From the NCBI GenBank assembly GCA_904066235.2, contig CAJFCV020000003.1, forward strand, positions 1,488,001 to 1,552,000: a stretch of DNA of 64,000 nucleotides, read 5' to 3'. Position numbers and translations under genes: made by a program. A model generated the notes under the pieces. It did not search any database. It was not told where the DNA came from and saw nothing but the letters and a program-made list of their open reading frames with translations. The DNA comes from Bursaphelenchus xylophilus (lineage: Eukaryota > Nematoda > Chromadorea > Rhabditida > Aphelenchoididae). Shown in pieces: positions 32,801 through 43,929 of this stretch (position 1 is the first letter of the stretch; the number at the start of each line of letters is the position of its first letter).

Positions 32801-35800
32801 ACAAAGAAAGACTTGATCCACAAAGAGAAAAACTTGTCTCGTTTAAAAAAGCCACGATCAGGACAGGAGAAGACATGACCCTCCTGAAAATCAAGACAAA
32901 TACTTCACCCAAATGATAAAAAACAGCGAGAAAACCCCTTGGCGCAAAGAGGGAACCTCTTGGCCCAATCCGAGGAAAACTTGACCCATCCCTCTTCATT
33001 CTTACCAATAACTCCTCCAGTCGACCCATTGGTAAAATAAATCCGTCCGCACAGCGAATGCTCCTCTATCTGATCCTTCACGTTGACGAGCGCATACTTG
33101 CAATACAACAAGAAGGTGCCGATATCGTTCTGCAGTCGAACGCGTTCATCCTCTTCCGTGAAGAAAGCGTCCTCCGAAGCTTGGCGTGGCACCCACATCA
33201 TCGGAATCGGGTTAAACGTGCAGTAAGTTCTATGAGCCTGAAAAAAAGAGAAAAAAAAATTTGGCCAAATCTTTGCCAGTTTTTGGGTGGAAAAAATTAT
33301 TTTTTTTTTTTTGTGGAAAAAGTACCCTCTACATTAGAAATAGGTATACAATTTACAATTTGCAAAATTCGCCATTTTTTTTTTTTTTTATTTTTAGAAT
33401 CTAATTTTTTAAAAACTTTACACCCACAATGCAATAAAAAAACACTAAAAATTCCGAAAAATCAAACAAAAATCACAAATTATTGCGAATAAACCTACCG
33501 TAACCACACGAGGTTCTCGTTCCAAATAATCAGATTGAACGTTGTCATTTATGTCTCGAAAAAAAGTCGAGAAACTTAAATTCATTGGGAAAGAACCGTC
33601 TTTTTCTTCGCCAATCTGCAAACGTAGAATAATGCCAAATAGTTTTTGTTCAGATAAACCATCAACGCTCTGCGTCGTCTCCAGCAAAAGCTCGTCTTTG
33701 GCGTCGCGGACCGGAAAGACGTGACCGTCCTCGTCTAAAAAATTTTAAAACTTTCATGATTCAAAGTCCGGAAAAATAAAAAAAAAAATTTTTTCTAAGC
33801 CCCTTGAAATTGTGTTCTACATATTAGGTTGATGCAAAAGGAATTGCGGATTTTTTAATTTATTCGTATTTTTTTATAGGATAGCTCAATTCAAAAATGG
33901 AAAAAGGTATATAGTAGTAAATTTTAAGAGGATTTTTCTGTATATGTGCTATTCTTATAAAAGTTATCAAACGTTACCATAAGTTACCACGAAGGTACCC
34001 TAAACATGTTAGTACATTTTAAACCAATTTTTTTACATATTTTTTTGCGGCTTTATCCATTTTTGAAAATATTTTGATAAAATACGTTATATTCTATTAA
34101 AAAACAAAAAAAACCCCCATTTTTGGCAAAGCGTTAAAACGCTATCCCAAAAATTCAAATTTCAGCAAATTTTACAAATCGTGTCATATATTTTTTTAAT
34201 AAGTCCAAAATAAAAAATTCTTTTTGCTTTCGATTAGTAACAACATTTTTAAGGCTTTCGTGAAAAAACGACATCAAAATCTTGAATTTTATTTTTTGGT
34301 CAAAAAATGTCAAAAAAATAAATTTTTTTGATTTTGATGTTTTTTGTCACAAACATCTTAAAAATGTTGTTACTAATCGAAAGCAAAAAGAATTTTTTAT
34401 TTTGGACTTATTTAAAAAAAGATATGACACGATTTGTAAAATTTGCTGAAATTTGAATTTTTGGGATAGCGTTTTAACGCTTTGCCAAAAATGGGGGTTT
34501 TTTTGTTTTTTGATAGAATATAACGTATTTTATCAAAATATTTTCAAAAATGGATAAAGCCGCAAAACAATATCTAAAAAAATTGGTTTAAAATATACTA
34601 ACATGTTTAGGGTACTTTCGTGGTAACTTATGGTAACGTTTGATAACTTTTATAAGAATAGCACATATACAGAAAAATCCTCTTAAAATTTACTACTATA
34701 TACCTTTTTCCATTTTTGAATTGAGCTATCCTATAAAAAAATACGAATAAATTAAAAAATCCGCAATTCCTTTTGCATCAACCTAATACATATTTGCCAA
34801 GTTTCACAAAAAAACGGGCCAAAAACTCACCTGAAACAGAAGGGACGCCAAAATTGGCGGGAAATCCATTTTTTTTTAAATTTTGAAGCGCTAGAAACCT
34901 CCGAGAAAAAATTTCAGTTATACTTGAGAAACTCTACGTGATTTTTTAAATTTTTTCCATGATTTTTTTTTATCAAATTACCTTTTCTTCGAATTTTGAA
35001 CTCCACATGTCCGTGACTAGGTAGGAAAAACTGAGTACTCGGAGCCTTGATCATTTTATTGACCACGTGACCATCGTCATGTGAGCAAGGAGAGCACACG
35101 GCCAGAAGGGATTGGTCCAAGTTGTGATTCCAAAACACCTCATTTTTAACTTGGAGTTGGCAATAAAAGGGCTTCTTCTTCTAAAAAATCAGTGTTTGGA
35201 GCGATTTCTAGGTTAAAATTTTGTTACTTGAGGATAAAAAAGGTTTCAATTCTGGAGAAAATTAAAAAAAAATATTTTGCAATTTTTAGGTCATGTGTTT
35301 CCCTCGGGCAAAAAAACTCGGTGAATTGGACCAAATTAGGATAAACTTGAAATATTATACAGTGAGGGACAAGAACCAATGATCAAAAGTGCTTACGAAT
35401 GCATCCGGGAGCCACTGCAAATACTACGGAAGGCTTCCCTCTGCGACCGAAAATAGCCTTCTTTTGAAGAGATAACGAGAAAGTTGCCCTTTTGAAAAGA
35501 AAAGAGAAGAAACATTTCGGTGAGCTGAATGCTCTATTCTTTCCAAAAGGGCAACTTTTCCGCTCTTTCTTCAGAAGAACGCTATTTTCGGTCGGAGATG
35601 GAAGCATTCCGTAGTATTTGGAATGCCTCGCGGATGCATACAGAAGCAATTTTGACCATTGGTTCTTGTTACTCACTGTATAATATTTCAAGTTTATCCT
35701 AATTTGGTCCAATTCACCGATCTTTTTGCCCGAGGGAAACACATGACCTAAAAATTGCAAAATATTTTTTTTTAATTTTCTCCAGAATTGAAACCTTTTT

Positions 35801-36882
35801 TATCCTCAAGTAACAAAATTACTTGAGTACTTGTAGTTTAACTTGGCCCTATTCAGCGATTTTTTTGCCCCAGTGAAACACTTCACCCAAAAAATGCAAA
35901 ACAATTTTTTGGATTCCCCTCAGAATTGGAGCCCTTGTGATCCTTTTTTTGACCCATAATTTTTCAGAAATCTCGAGATTAGCACGGAACCTCGACTTTT
36001 TTATTGACTTCTTACGCTATTTTGAGGGCACAGTTCTGCATGCGACTGATTGTATTTTTCATCAAACCCTTTTATCCGTTTCAACATTTCAGGCCCCAAA
36101 TTCGAAGGCAGCTCGCTCGCAAACTCTTCTGGGCTCGTATCGAAATTGGAAATCCGTCTGGAAAAAAATATGTCGACTAAAAAATTAAAATAATAAATTG
36201 AAGAAAGATATAATTAAATACAGAAGAATAAAAAAACATATATTATAAAAAAAGAAGCAAAATAAATATCAAAAAAAAAATAAATAATTTAAAAAAATAT
36301 AAACCGAGTAAAAAAGGACAAAATCCAGGGGTGGCCACCGGGCCGGGCCGGCCCGGCGAAGCCCGGCCCGATCGGGCCTAAACGGGCCGGGCCTGGCAAA
36401 TTTTGAAACGTGCCGGGCCTGCTTTTTACCGGGCCGGGCCGCGGGCCTGAGCCATTTTCAGGCCCGGCCCGGCCCGGTTTTGTCGAAATGCCAAGCGTTT
36501 GGCATTCAATGTTTTCGCGCCGGAAAAATTTTTGGATAGGTTTGTATTTTTAGTATATCAAGTTCTACAATAGTTTATTACTTTATAGTACTTTTTTGCA
36601 TATATGTTATAATATAAGGTCCAAATTAGAACATATAATACATATAGGATAGTTCTTAGCAGATTTTAGCACACTACAGAGGCGGTAAGATCAAAGGAAA
36701 ATTTCCAGCTCGCGCCCTAACCGGGCTTTTACCGGGCCGGGCCTGATTTCTACCGGGCCGGGCCTGCAAAATTTTGAACCGGGCCGGGCCTGGGATTTTG
36801 CCGGGCCGGGCCCCGGGCCTGAAATTTGGAAAAAGAGGCCCGTTTGCCACCCCTGACAAAATCAAACACAGAAAAGCAGAAA

Positions 36883-36918
<36 letters not shown>

Positions 36919-37316
36919 AAAAAAAAATAAATAAAAAAAATAAAAAAATTTGCTTACAACTGTTTATCGATGCTACTAAATGCAAATAAAGATGAGCAAG
37001 CAAATCCATCCCCTGGAATCTGAAAATAAAAAAAAAAACAATAAAAACGAAATAAAAAATAAACAACAAATAAAAACGAAATAAAAAATAATCAAGAAAT
37101 AAATTAAAGAAATAAAAAAATAACTAAAAAATAAATAAAAACAAATATTATTATCCAAAAAAATACCTGTCTGTTCCAATGATCCAAGCAATTGCTTTCC
37201 GTGCCTTCCAAACGATTCATTGGCCTCTGAATGATGTTTTGCAAGACCGCCACATCCACACTTGCTGCTGTGCTGATAAATACGGAGAGAATGAAGAAAG
37301 TCCGGAGAACCGCCAT
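29867..37316 (-). CDS. Copy F: secreted cysteine-rich protein, 11 exons, 685 aa
   Basis: Exons on minus: 37316-37167, 37019-36958, 36157-36016, 35180-34982, 33734-33499, 33237-33006, 32083-31839, 31274-31114, 31066-30916, 30841-30706, 30210-29867. The sum of 2058 nt is open and all phases match copies A-C and E. Signal peptide MAVLRTFFILSVFISTAASV. Cysteine clusters CSPC (exon 4), YCKY and LCGR (exon 6), CLC (exon 7), CYFCC (exon 9), GCRC and CCC (exon 11). The most diverged intact copy. Introns 2, 3 and 4 are enlarged by transposons; introns 6, 7 and 10 by motif repeats. Stop codon inside AATAAA. Function unknown, presumed extracellular. Confidence 0.8.
30288..30695 (+). repeat. Repeat array in copy F intron 10
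   Basis: Units such as GTCAAGTCTTCCCC and GGGTCAAGTCTCCCCCTGC on plus, so CTTGAC in the transcript, as in the other copies' intron 10. Confidence 0.85.
31318..31815. repeat. Mixed-orientation motif repeats in copy F intron 7
   Basis: Here the motif occurs in both directions: CTTGAC on plus at about 31320-31490, GTCAAG on plus at about 31560-31810. This is where the sense orientation switches in copy F; in A-C it switches across exons 7-8. Confidence 0.7.
32118..32905 (+). repeat. 21/19-bp minisatellite in copy F intron 6
   Basis: More than thirty nearly identical units of 21 bases (ACTTGACCAAGACAGAGAAAG) or 19 bases (GAG dropped or similar), the most homogeneous array in the window. It keeps long false frames open on both strands, including one of 410 codons on minus that runs through true exon 7. 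Confidence 0.95.
33824..34786. mobile_element. Palindromic mariner-type MITE
   Basis: Nearly perfect palindrome of about 960 bases with ends TTAGGTTGATGCAAAAGGAA and complement, flanked by TA. The terminus closely resembles the inverted repeats of mariner elements such as Hsmar1/MADE1 (TTAGGTTGGTGCAAAAGTAA). No transposase frame. It lies in intron 4 of copy F. Confidence 0.85.
35218..35825. mobile_element. Palindrome with a second element at its centre
   Basis: Outer arms 35218-35358 and 35685-35825 are reverse complements (GTTACTTGAGGATAAAAAAGG). Inside them an element at about 35359-35681 has ends ACAGTGAGGGACAAGAACCA and complement, and its own imperfect arms. It is in intron 3 of copy F. 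A partial third copy of the outer arm follows at 35822-35945. Confidence 0.75.
36326..36855. mobile_element. GC-rich hAT-type MITE
   Basis: Ends CAGGGGTGGCCACCGGGCC and GGCCCGTTTGCCACCCCTG, flanked by an exact 8-bp duplication ACAAAATC (36318-36325, 36856-36863). CAGGGGTGGC termini and 8-bp duplications are hallmarks of hAT elements. Subterminal runs of GGGCCGGGCC contrast sharply with the AT-rich host intron (copy F intron 2). Confidence 0.85.
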
Positions 37317-37367
37317 TTTTGGTGACAGAATTGAGAGAAATGAGGTAAAAAGGGAAAAATCTGCGAA

Positions 37368-37375
37368 TTTATATC
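37368..37375 (-). promoter_or_regulatory. TATA-like box of copy F
   Basis: GATATAAA on minus about 52 bases upstream of the start codon, in the position of GATATAAG in copies A and B. Confidence 0.4.
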
Positions 37376-37760
37376 GCAAAAATAAAATTTTTTTTTTTTG
37401 AACTTGAGTATAAACTTTAACTTTAAATCGAAGAAAAACTATTTTTAAGTGCAATTTTATAAAGTTTACCGTTCAATATTTACTGTAAAAATTATAAAAA
37501 ATTCATTTACAAGTATAAAACATTGTTAAACTAGTGAAAATAGGTACAAAATACAATTAGAAAATGCTTAGACAGCACTGTAAGGATGAAAATTACACAG
37601 AGAAACCGGCTATAGTAAAAAATAGGTATTGTGGACAAAAAATTTTCAAAAAACGCTAAAATAAGGCAAAAATATTCTCAAATATCTCTAAAAGCTATGA
37701 AAAACTTTGAAAATTGTAGTAAACTTAATAAGAAGTCATTCTACATCAAAAAATATTGCC

Positions 37761-38859
37761 TTAGGAATCCAAGGCCTCCTTCGGAACCAACATTCCATTC
37801 TTGAAAAACAACGGAAAAACTGCTGGTTTGGTGCCCCAAATCGAATCGCACTGAAGACATCTGAGAGGACTTATCACTGATTCCGAATAACACTCGTCTT
37901 TGCATTGGGAACAGAGGATTATGTCGTTGCAATAGACACAAACCACCATTTCTTTGCGAAACTTGCTGCAGATCATGCATTCCGGCCGAGATCGGGCTTG
38001 CATCAGAGTTCTTGAAAGAAAAAATGGTTAGACAAAATCGTAGACACCAAAAAGAATTCAAATTCGATCTCTTACAAGCATTACTACCCCTTTTTCAAAT
38101 TTTATATCTAATTATCAAGAATAAAGATACCATAAATACCATAATAAGGAAAAATGAAGACAAAATTACGCTTAAAATGTAACTACAAAGCTCATACGCA
38201 TCAATTCAAAGTTAAAAAACAAACAGAATAGCCAACTTTTCCATCACAGAGGTCTAAAGTAACATCGCCTCAAAAAAGATTCCTCTCATAAAAAAATCCA
38301 CTGAAAATGAGCTTGAAAGAAGTGAAATAACCCAATATTCCTCATAAAACTAAAAACTTTGACTTCCGACACCCTAAACGGCCACAACGGTTATATTATT
38401 CATGACCACCCAGAAGAACCTAGGTCTCGCTAAAGTTTCCCTCAAACTTCGCTGACTTGCACCTAAAAACCAAGAAAACAAATATTGAAACACTCACTTC
38501 AACATGATACCATACTTGCCACACTCCGCGAGACTATCACCGATCTTCTCCATTTCTTCCAGAATGCAAAGTTGAACCCAAACCATTTTGATCTTCGTCC
38601 ACAAATCAAATAAATAACAATCGTTCTTGCGGTACTCAGCCGCAGTCCACGCCAGAGCAAAGGTCCTGGCTTCCTCAAACAGCTTTTCACGGCGAGTTTG
38701 CTCGCGTCTCGGAAGAAATCTGGTCGGGTTGGGAGTGTGATTGTTCATGATTCCCGCGACGTCCTGAACATCGGAACTGTCCGAATCAACGTCTATCAAG
38801 ACCTCGCCATCATCGGTAGTGCGAGATCGGAGGAGATCGTGCGAAAGAGCGGATCCCAT
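37761..38859 (-). CDS. Small RING/treble-clef-like zinc-binding protein, 203 aa
   Basis: Two exons on minus: 38859-38498 and 38010-37761, 612 nt in total. The start codon follows CTTTTCAGCC directly, the form of a nematode trans-splice acceptor, so I chose it over upstream codons in the same frame. The N-terminal half is acidic and polar (VDSDSSDVQD, about residues 20-31), then charged helix to about residue 120. The C-terminal part carries spaced cysteines C132/C135, C145/C148, C154/C157, C161 and C172/C175, compatible with two zinc sites of a RING or similar fold. Histidine ligands of a classic RING are not obvious. I do not recognise an orthologue. It is divergently transcribed from the kinase gene about 410 bases away. 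Confidence 0.65.
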
Positions 38860-39269
38860 GGCTGAAAAGGAAAAATTTTTCATTAGATGATCATGGATAA
38901 TATAATTTAATGTAACAGACGCTGTAACATGGCGTAATAGACAATTATAGGCAAGAATCGCACACTGTAAAGACTCCTTCGACTCAATATTGAACTTCTC
39001 TCCCAGAGAATTGCAAGATTGTGGGAAAAATTGCGTTTTTCCAAAGCGACATGTTATCCAATCAAACATTTCCGAGTTTTTTTATTTTTTGCTTTTGTCG
39101 CTGTCAAGTTATGCAAATTGTTGTAGCCCTTCCTCCAACTCTGCGAATGACCGCCATTCTCGTTGTTGCACACCCTAACGACCGGTCGGTCCAACGGATT
39201 TCCGGTCGGCGATCTGGATAGGCAAGTGTAATATAATTTTCCCTTATTCCTGTTCTGATTTTAGGTGAA
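38860..39269. promoter_or_regulatory. Divergent intergenic region
   Basis: 410 bases between the divergent start codons of the zinc protein and the kinase. Both genes have an acceptor-like motif just before the start (CTTTTCAG on minus, GATTTTAG on plus). It presumably contains both promoters; no specific box can be assigned. Confidence 0.4.
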
Positions 39270-42190
39270 ATGTATATGAGAAGTGAGAATCGTGAGAGCC
39301 ATTCATTTCACACCGCTATCGAGACGATGGGAGCGCACGATGAGGAGGGTGCACTCAAGGAAGCTGTCGAAAGTTTGTCCCAGCTGATTCTGACTGCCCA
39401 GTCCGCTTCTTTGCTCAATGTGGGACGTAAGAAGAACGCAACACTCTTCACTCAGGTTGGTTAGGAAGTATTTTTGCCGCATTTCGATTTTAGAAGACTC
39501 AGCGGGACCGCAGTACGCTCTCGGATCAGTCAGCTCAGAGGTCGTCTAAATCAAAGGATGAAGAAGAAAAGGATCGGCTAGATTTAATGAGTTGCAATGA
39601 AATTCTGGAAAGGTTTAGGGTAAGTGGTGTTTAATTATTATTTTTTTCTGATTTTAGGTAGAAATCGAGCATTTGCATAAGGCTTTGATCTGATGCCTAG
39701 TATAATATAAAATTTCTCTTGGCATATCCGATATCTCATGAAGAAAGGCTTTCGAAGAGAGGTTATACTCTATAGGCTGCATTTAACTAGTTTTTAGCCA
39801 ATTTACAACTTGTTTATATTGATTTATGATTGATTTTTTCTTCAGATCGGCTCAAAGTCCCCAAATGGCGGCTCCAAATACTTAGCATTGAAGAAAATAG
39901 CCGCTGGCGGTTTCTCATCAGTCTTTGTGGGACATCCTAAGGGCTCTCCGGGTACAGCCGTTGCCATTAAACGGGTCAACATTGACAAGGATGAGGGCCT
40001 AAAGGAGCAACTGGTATTTGAAGCCGAATTGTTGGACAGATTGGGCAAAAACAAGTACACAGTGGAGCTAATGAACGCTGAGACAATGGAGAACGATTTA
40101 TTCTTGGTGTTGGAGCTGGGTACTGAAGCTTTCATCGACTTTTTATGCAGATATCAGAAGGATCGGAGCTATATTGAACATAAATTTATCCGAAAATACT
40201 TTCGTCAGATGGTCCGTGCTTGTGAATTCATCCATTTTCAAGGTAAGGAGGACGTGAATTTGCGGTTTTAAGCGGGAAAATCGCGTGTTTTTGAAAATTT
40301 TTATATTATCCATGATGATTTTGGTAAAAAAGTTGGTAAAAAGGTTGACTTTTCTCTAAATTATTATGTTCTTTTATTTGAATGATAGTAATGGCTTGAT
40401 TTTTGATCTGGTATACTTATTGGTTGAATATTTTTGTTTTTTTATATTATCCATGACGATTTTTTTATAAAAATTTTATTTTTCATAAAAAATATTGATC
40501 CGTTTTCCTTCAGAAATTGTCCATTGCGATATAAAAGGCGATAATTTCATCCGAATGCCCTCCGGGCGTCTGAAATTGGTCGACTTTGGCTGTGCCGTTC
40601 TGCTCGGCGCAATGAATGAAGGTGTATACAGGAAAAGGAAGCTCGGCACAAAGCATTACATGTCTCCAGAGTACGTGAAGCGCGCCTATGCCTCGCGAGC
40701 GCTGGATGTGTGGTCGTTGGGGTGCATTTTGTACGATATTATCCATGAAAGAACGCCGTTTGACTCCGAAAAGGATGTAAAGACGGCGATTTTGGAGAAA
40801 GAACCGGACATTTCCTTGGTCAGCGATGATGACATGGCTCATGTTTTGAGTGTAGGTCGAATTTATTTTAAGTTTAGAGCTCTAGTTTGGGATTTGACAT
40901 CAAGATTTTTGAGATGGGTTACAGTGGCGGACCTGATCCAGTGGGAAAAACGTGAGGGAAATTATGGGTTATTTTATACACGATGCCTAAAAAATAGATT
41001 TTTGTCGACTAGAATTTGACGTGAGGCAAGAACAAGCTCAATTTTCGTCAATTTTTCGGCCTAAAAGAGTCGGTGATCTCTTCAGGGTTCGAGCTACAGT
41101 GGGGGACCGGATCCAATGGCAAAAAACGTCTCATTTTGCATCCCGAAAGGGACCAAAATGTCTCCAAACTCTTCCCTTCTCCAAGCTAAAAAACCCCGCT
41201 TTGAAGAGCCCGCCTTGAAGGAAAGGGCGCGCTTTTCAAAACGGAGTTTTTTAGCTTAGAGAAGGGAATGGCTTGGAGTCCTTTTGGTCCCTTCCGGGAT
41301 GCAAAAGGAGACGTTTTTTGCCATTGGATCAGGTCCCTCACTGTACAGTGGCGGACCTGATCCAGTTGCAAAAAACGTACCATTTTGCATCCGGGAAGTA
41401 TCAAAAATGTGGCAAAATACCTCCCTCTCCAAATGAAAAAAAACTTCTTTTTGAAGGGCCCTTTCCCTCGCAAAGATAGCGCACTTTTGAAGTCGGAGTT
41501 TTTTCACTTGGAGAGGGAGGTATTTTGCCACATTTTTGATACTTCCCGGATATAAAATGGTACGTTTTTTGCCACTAGATCAGGTCCGTTACTGTTTAGA
41601 CTAAAAAAGTAAAATTTGTAGGGAATAAAAACTATTCTACAGTGTCGGAACCGATCCATTGGCAAAAAACGTTCCATTTTGCATCCAGGAACTATCAAAA
41701 AATGTGTCAAAATACCTCCCTCTCCAAGTGAAAAAACTCCCATTTCAAAAGCGCGACCACTTTTTGTGAGGCGCCATTCAAAACGATGTTTTTTCACTTG
41801 AAGAGGGAGGTATTTTGCCACATTTTTTGATGCTTCCTGGGTGCAAAATGGCACGTTTTTTGTCGCTGGATCAGGTCCGTCACTATAAGTTTGATGGGTA
41901 AAATATAATAATATAATTTTGGTCATTTTTTAGCTGACTTTTGAACGAGACCACAAGGAACGAGTCTCTTGTCGACAGTTGACCCAAGAACGATATTTTA
42001 GCCGTAAGTTTTGCCTTGAAATTTTGGATTTTTTTTTTTTTTTTTTTTTAATTTTTCGACTTCCTAAGTTAACGTTATTTTAGGCTCTGAAGACCCGGAA
42101 AGTGGAATTTTGATTGTCCGAAACGTCGAACATCACTCGTCCAAGACCAGACTGCTCTCGTGCAAGTATGACACTGGCATTGAGTCATGA
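39270..42190 (+). CDS. Mps1/TTK-like protein kinase, 407 aa
   Basis: Exons: 39270-39455, 39494-39619, 39846-40242, 40514-40851, 41934-42003, 42084-42190 (1224 nt). The start follows ATTTTAG by five bases. Residues 1-104 are a charged leader. Kinase domain from about 115: glycine loop AAGGFSSVF, lysine K146 in VAIK, HCDIKGDN with catalytic D242, DFG at 260-262, GTKHYMSPE, and DVWSLGCILYDI. The HxD form with a non-arginine, the SPE segment and overall pattern most resemble Mps1/TTK, a spindle-checkpoint and kinetochore kinase. The protein is much shorter than human TTK and shows no long N-terminal TPR region; further 5' exons may exist. Intron 4 holds four M2 MITE sequences. Another Ser/Thr family is possible. 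Confidence 0.7.
40922..41885. mobile_element. Cluster of MITE M2 copies in kinase intron 4
   Basis: A 5'-end fragment at 40922-40953 and three full elements at 41097-41343, 41346-41594 and 41640-41885. Ends read CAGTGGCGGACCTGATCCAG and complement; the first two full copies are separated by exactly TA. Subterminal blocks TACCTCCCTCTCCAA and GGCGCGC are also inverted repeats. Between the fragment and the first full copy lies sequence shared with GAPDH-unrelated gene gpdh intron 3 (see findings). Confidence 0.85.
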
Positions 42191-43085
42191 AAAACAGGAC
42201 TTTTTGATGTTACTTTAGGTAATTAAAACGAAATTTTCTTTAATTGGACGATATATCATATTTTAAAAGTATATTACAGCTTCCAATCACTGTTTGTTTA
42301 CAAATTGCAGTCTTTTTGTGTTTGCAAAAGATGCTTTTTGTCTTTTTGTCTGACCTTGAAATTGTTTTAATTTTTTTTTTCACGTGAAACTCACCGTTTT
42401 TTCGCTTTTGAAAAGATGCTTGGAACAGGCCGGTGAGGTCATAAATGTCTGACCCAGGCAAAAAAAGATTTTCGTCGGTTCATTAGAGGACGTTTTGACG
42501 CCAATAGTCTGTGTTTCAGAGAGTTCCGAGACGATTTTTTTGTTTTCTGGGAATTAGAGAGGTTTTGAAGTTTTGCTCGAGGCATTATGTGCGGATTTTC
42601 TTCAAATTTGTAGCAAATGATCTGTATAGGTCGTAGATTTATTGCCGAAAATTTTTTTGCTTATGCCTTGCAAGTCCAGCTGACAGGGGAAGTACTCCAA
42701 GTACGACGCTCAGATTTTCTTTAAATTTTGCACACACGTCGGGTATGGACTAAATATCAATTCCTGAAAGTTTTAGCTCGCGCTTTGCAGGCACCGCCGA
42801 GATATTGAACGATTTTTGCCGCCGAGAGAGCACGCTAAACGTGGAGAGCGGTCAGAGAGAAAAACGCTTTTTGGCCATAACTTTGGCAGTTTCGTGCGGA
42901 AAAATGTGATTTTTTGTAGAAAGATTGTTCTTTATGTTAGAAACAGGCATGAAACTTTTCGTGCCGAAATTCGGGCAAAATTTTGGCCGACTTTCAATCT
43001 AAAAATCTTGGTTGTTTCTGCAAAGCGCGAGCTAGGTTTCTCGCATATATCTTGGAAAAAATTGTTCTAAATTTGCCAAGTTTCT
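42191..43085. other. Stretch without a recognised gene
   Basis: 3' flank of the kinase followed by AT-rich repetitive DNA. Around 42780 and 43020 are short phrases (CGCTTTGCAG, GCAAAGCGCGAGCTA) that recur near 51900-52010 and 54950, indicating a degenerate dispersed repeat. No coding frame is convincing. Confidence 0.5.
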
Positions 43086-43086
43086 T

Positions 43087-43898
43087 CAAAATCTGACAAG
43101 GGAAGTCGTTCAGATCGCAAATGAGTTGAGCTATGGGACCGGTATATTCTGATTCTCCATATTTCAAAACGGTAAGAGCTAAAACAGTTTTTGCGTCTGG
43201 GCCCTAGTTTTCGAGAAAATCGACCGTAAAGTTTGATCGGAAACCCCGCTAAATAGTCTTCGCTCCGAAAGACCTTTGGATCAAGAGCCAAATGGCGGAG
43301 GGCGAGTGAAAACGCTCTCGAAATTCTTTTGTCCGGGATGCCGGGGAAGGTTCGAGTCCCGCTAGGAGCAAACCCTGATGTATAAATTCATAGTGGTTGC
43401 AAAGCAAAAAAAAAATTTTTCCTTTTACATACTTTGGAGAAAATCTTGAAATGCATGCCAAATAGGCATATTTCTGCGCTGAACTCAAAAATGAAGTGTT
43501 TATTCCTAAAAAAACTATTTGATTTGAAATTATTGGGGTACACTTCACCACAAAAAACTAAAATTTTTTTATTTTTTATCATTTTCAATATCAAAGCTCT
43601 TTGAACATGGGTTTGAGCCTAGCGGGACTCGAACCTTCCTCGGCATCCCGGACAAAAGAATTTTGAGAGCGTTTTCACTCGCCCTCCGCCATTTGGCTCT
43701 TGATCCAAAGGTCTTTCGGAGCGAAGACTGTTTAGCGGGGTTTCCGATCAAACTTTACGGTCGATTTTCTCGAAAACTAGGGCCCAGACGCAAAAACTGT
43801 TTTAGCTCTTACCGTTTTGAAATATGGAGAATCAGAATATACCGGTCCCATAGCTCAACTCATTTGCGATCTGAACGACTTCCCTTGTGAGCGTCGCA
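43087..43898. mobile_element. Foldback element
   Basis: Arms 43087-43375 and 43610-43898 are almost perfect reverse complements, so both strands encode the same short false frame. The inner part of the arms contains GGTTCGAGTCCCGCTAGGAG, which resembles a tRNA B box. The central 230 bases are AT-rich. Confidence 0.8.
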
Positions 43899-43929
43899 CT
43901 TGGGGTACTTTCCCTGTGAGATTCGACGA

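Noticed and set aside
31797..33029. 410-codon open frame on minus
   Set aside because: Most of it is the 21/19-base repeat in intron 6 of copy F, and it runs into true exon 7 only by chance; intron boundaries are supported by five paralogues.
36774..36989. Lysine-rich short frame
   Set aside because: It reads through the hAT-type MITE end and a poly(A) run.
38857..39069. Upstream extension of the zinc-protein frame
   Set aside because: The open frame continues to 39069, but a clear CTTTTCAG acceptor lies directly before the chosen start, as in trans-spliced nematode genes.
43087..43898. Pair of identical short genes on opposite strands
   Set aside because: The same frame appears on both strands because the sequence is a foldback; no start context or homology.
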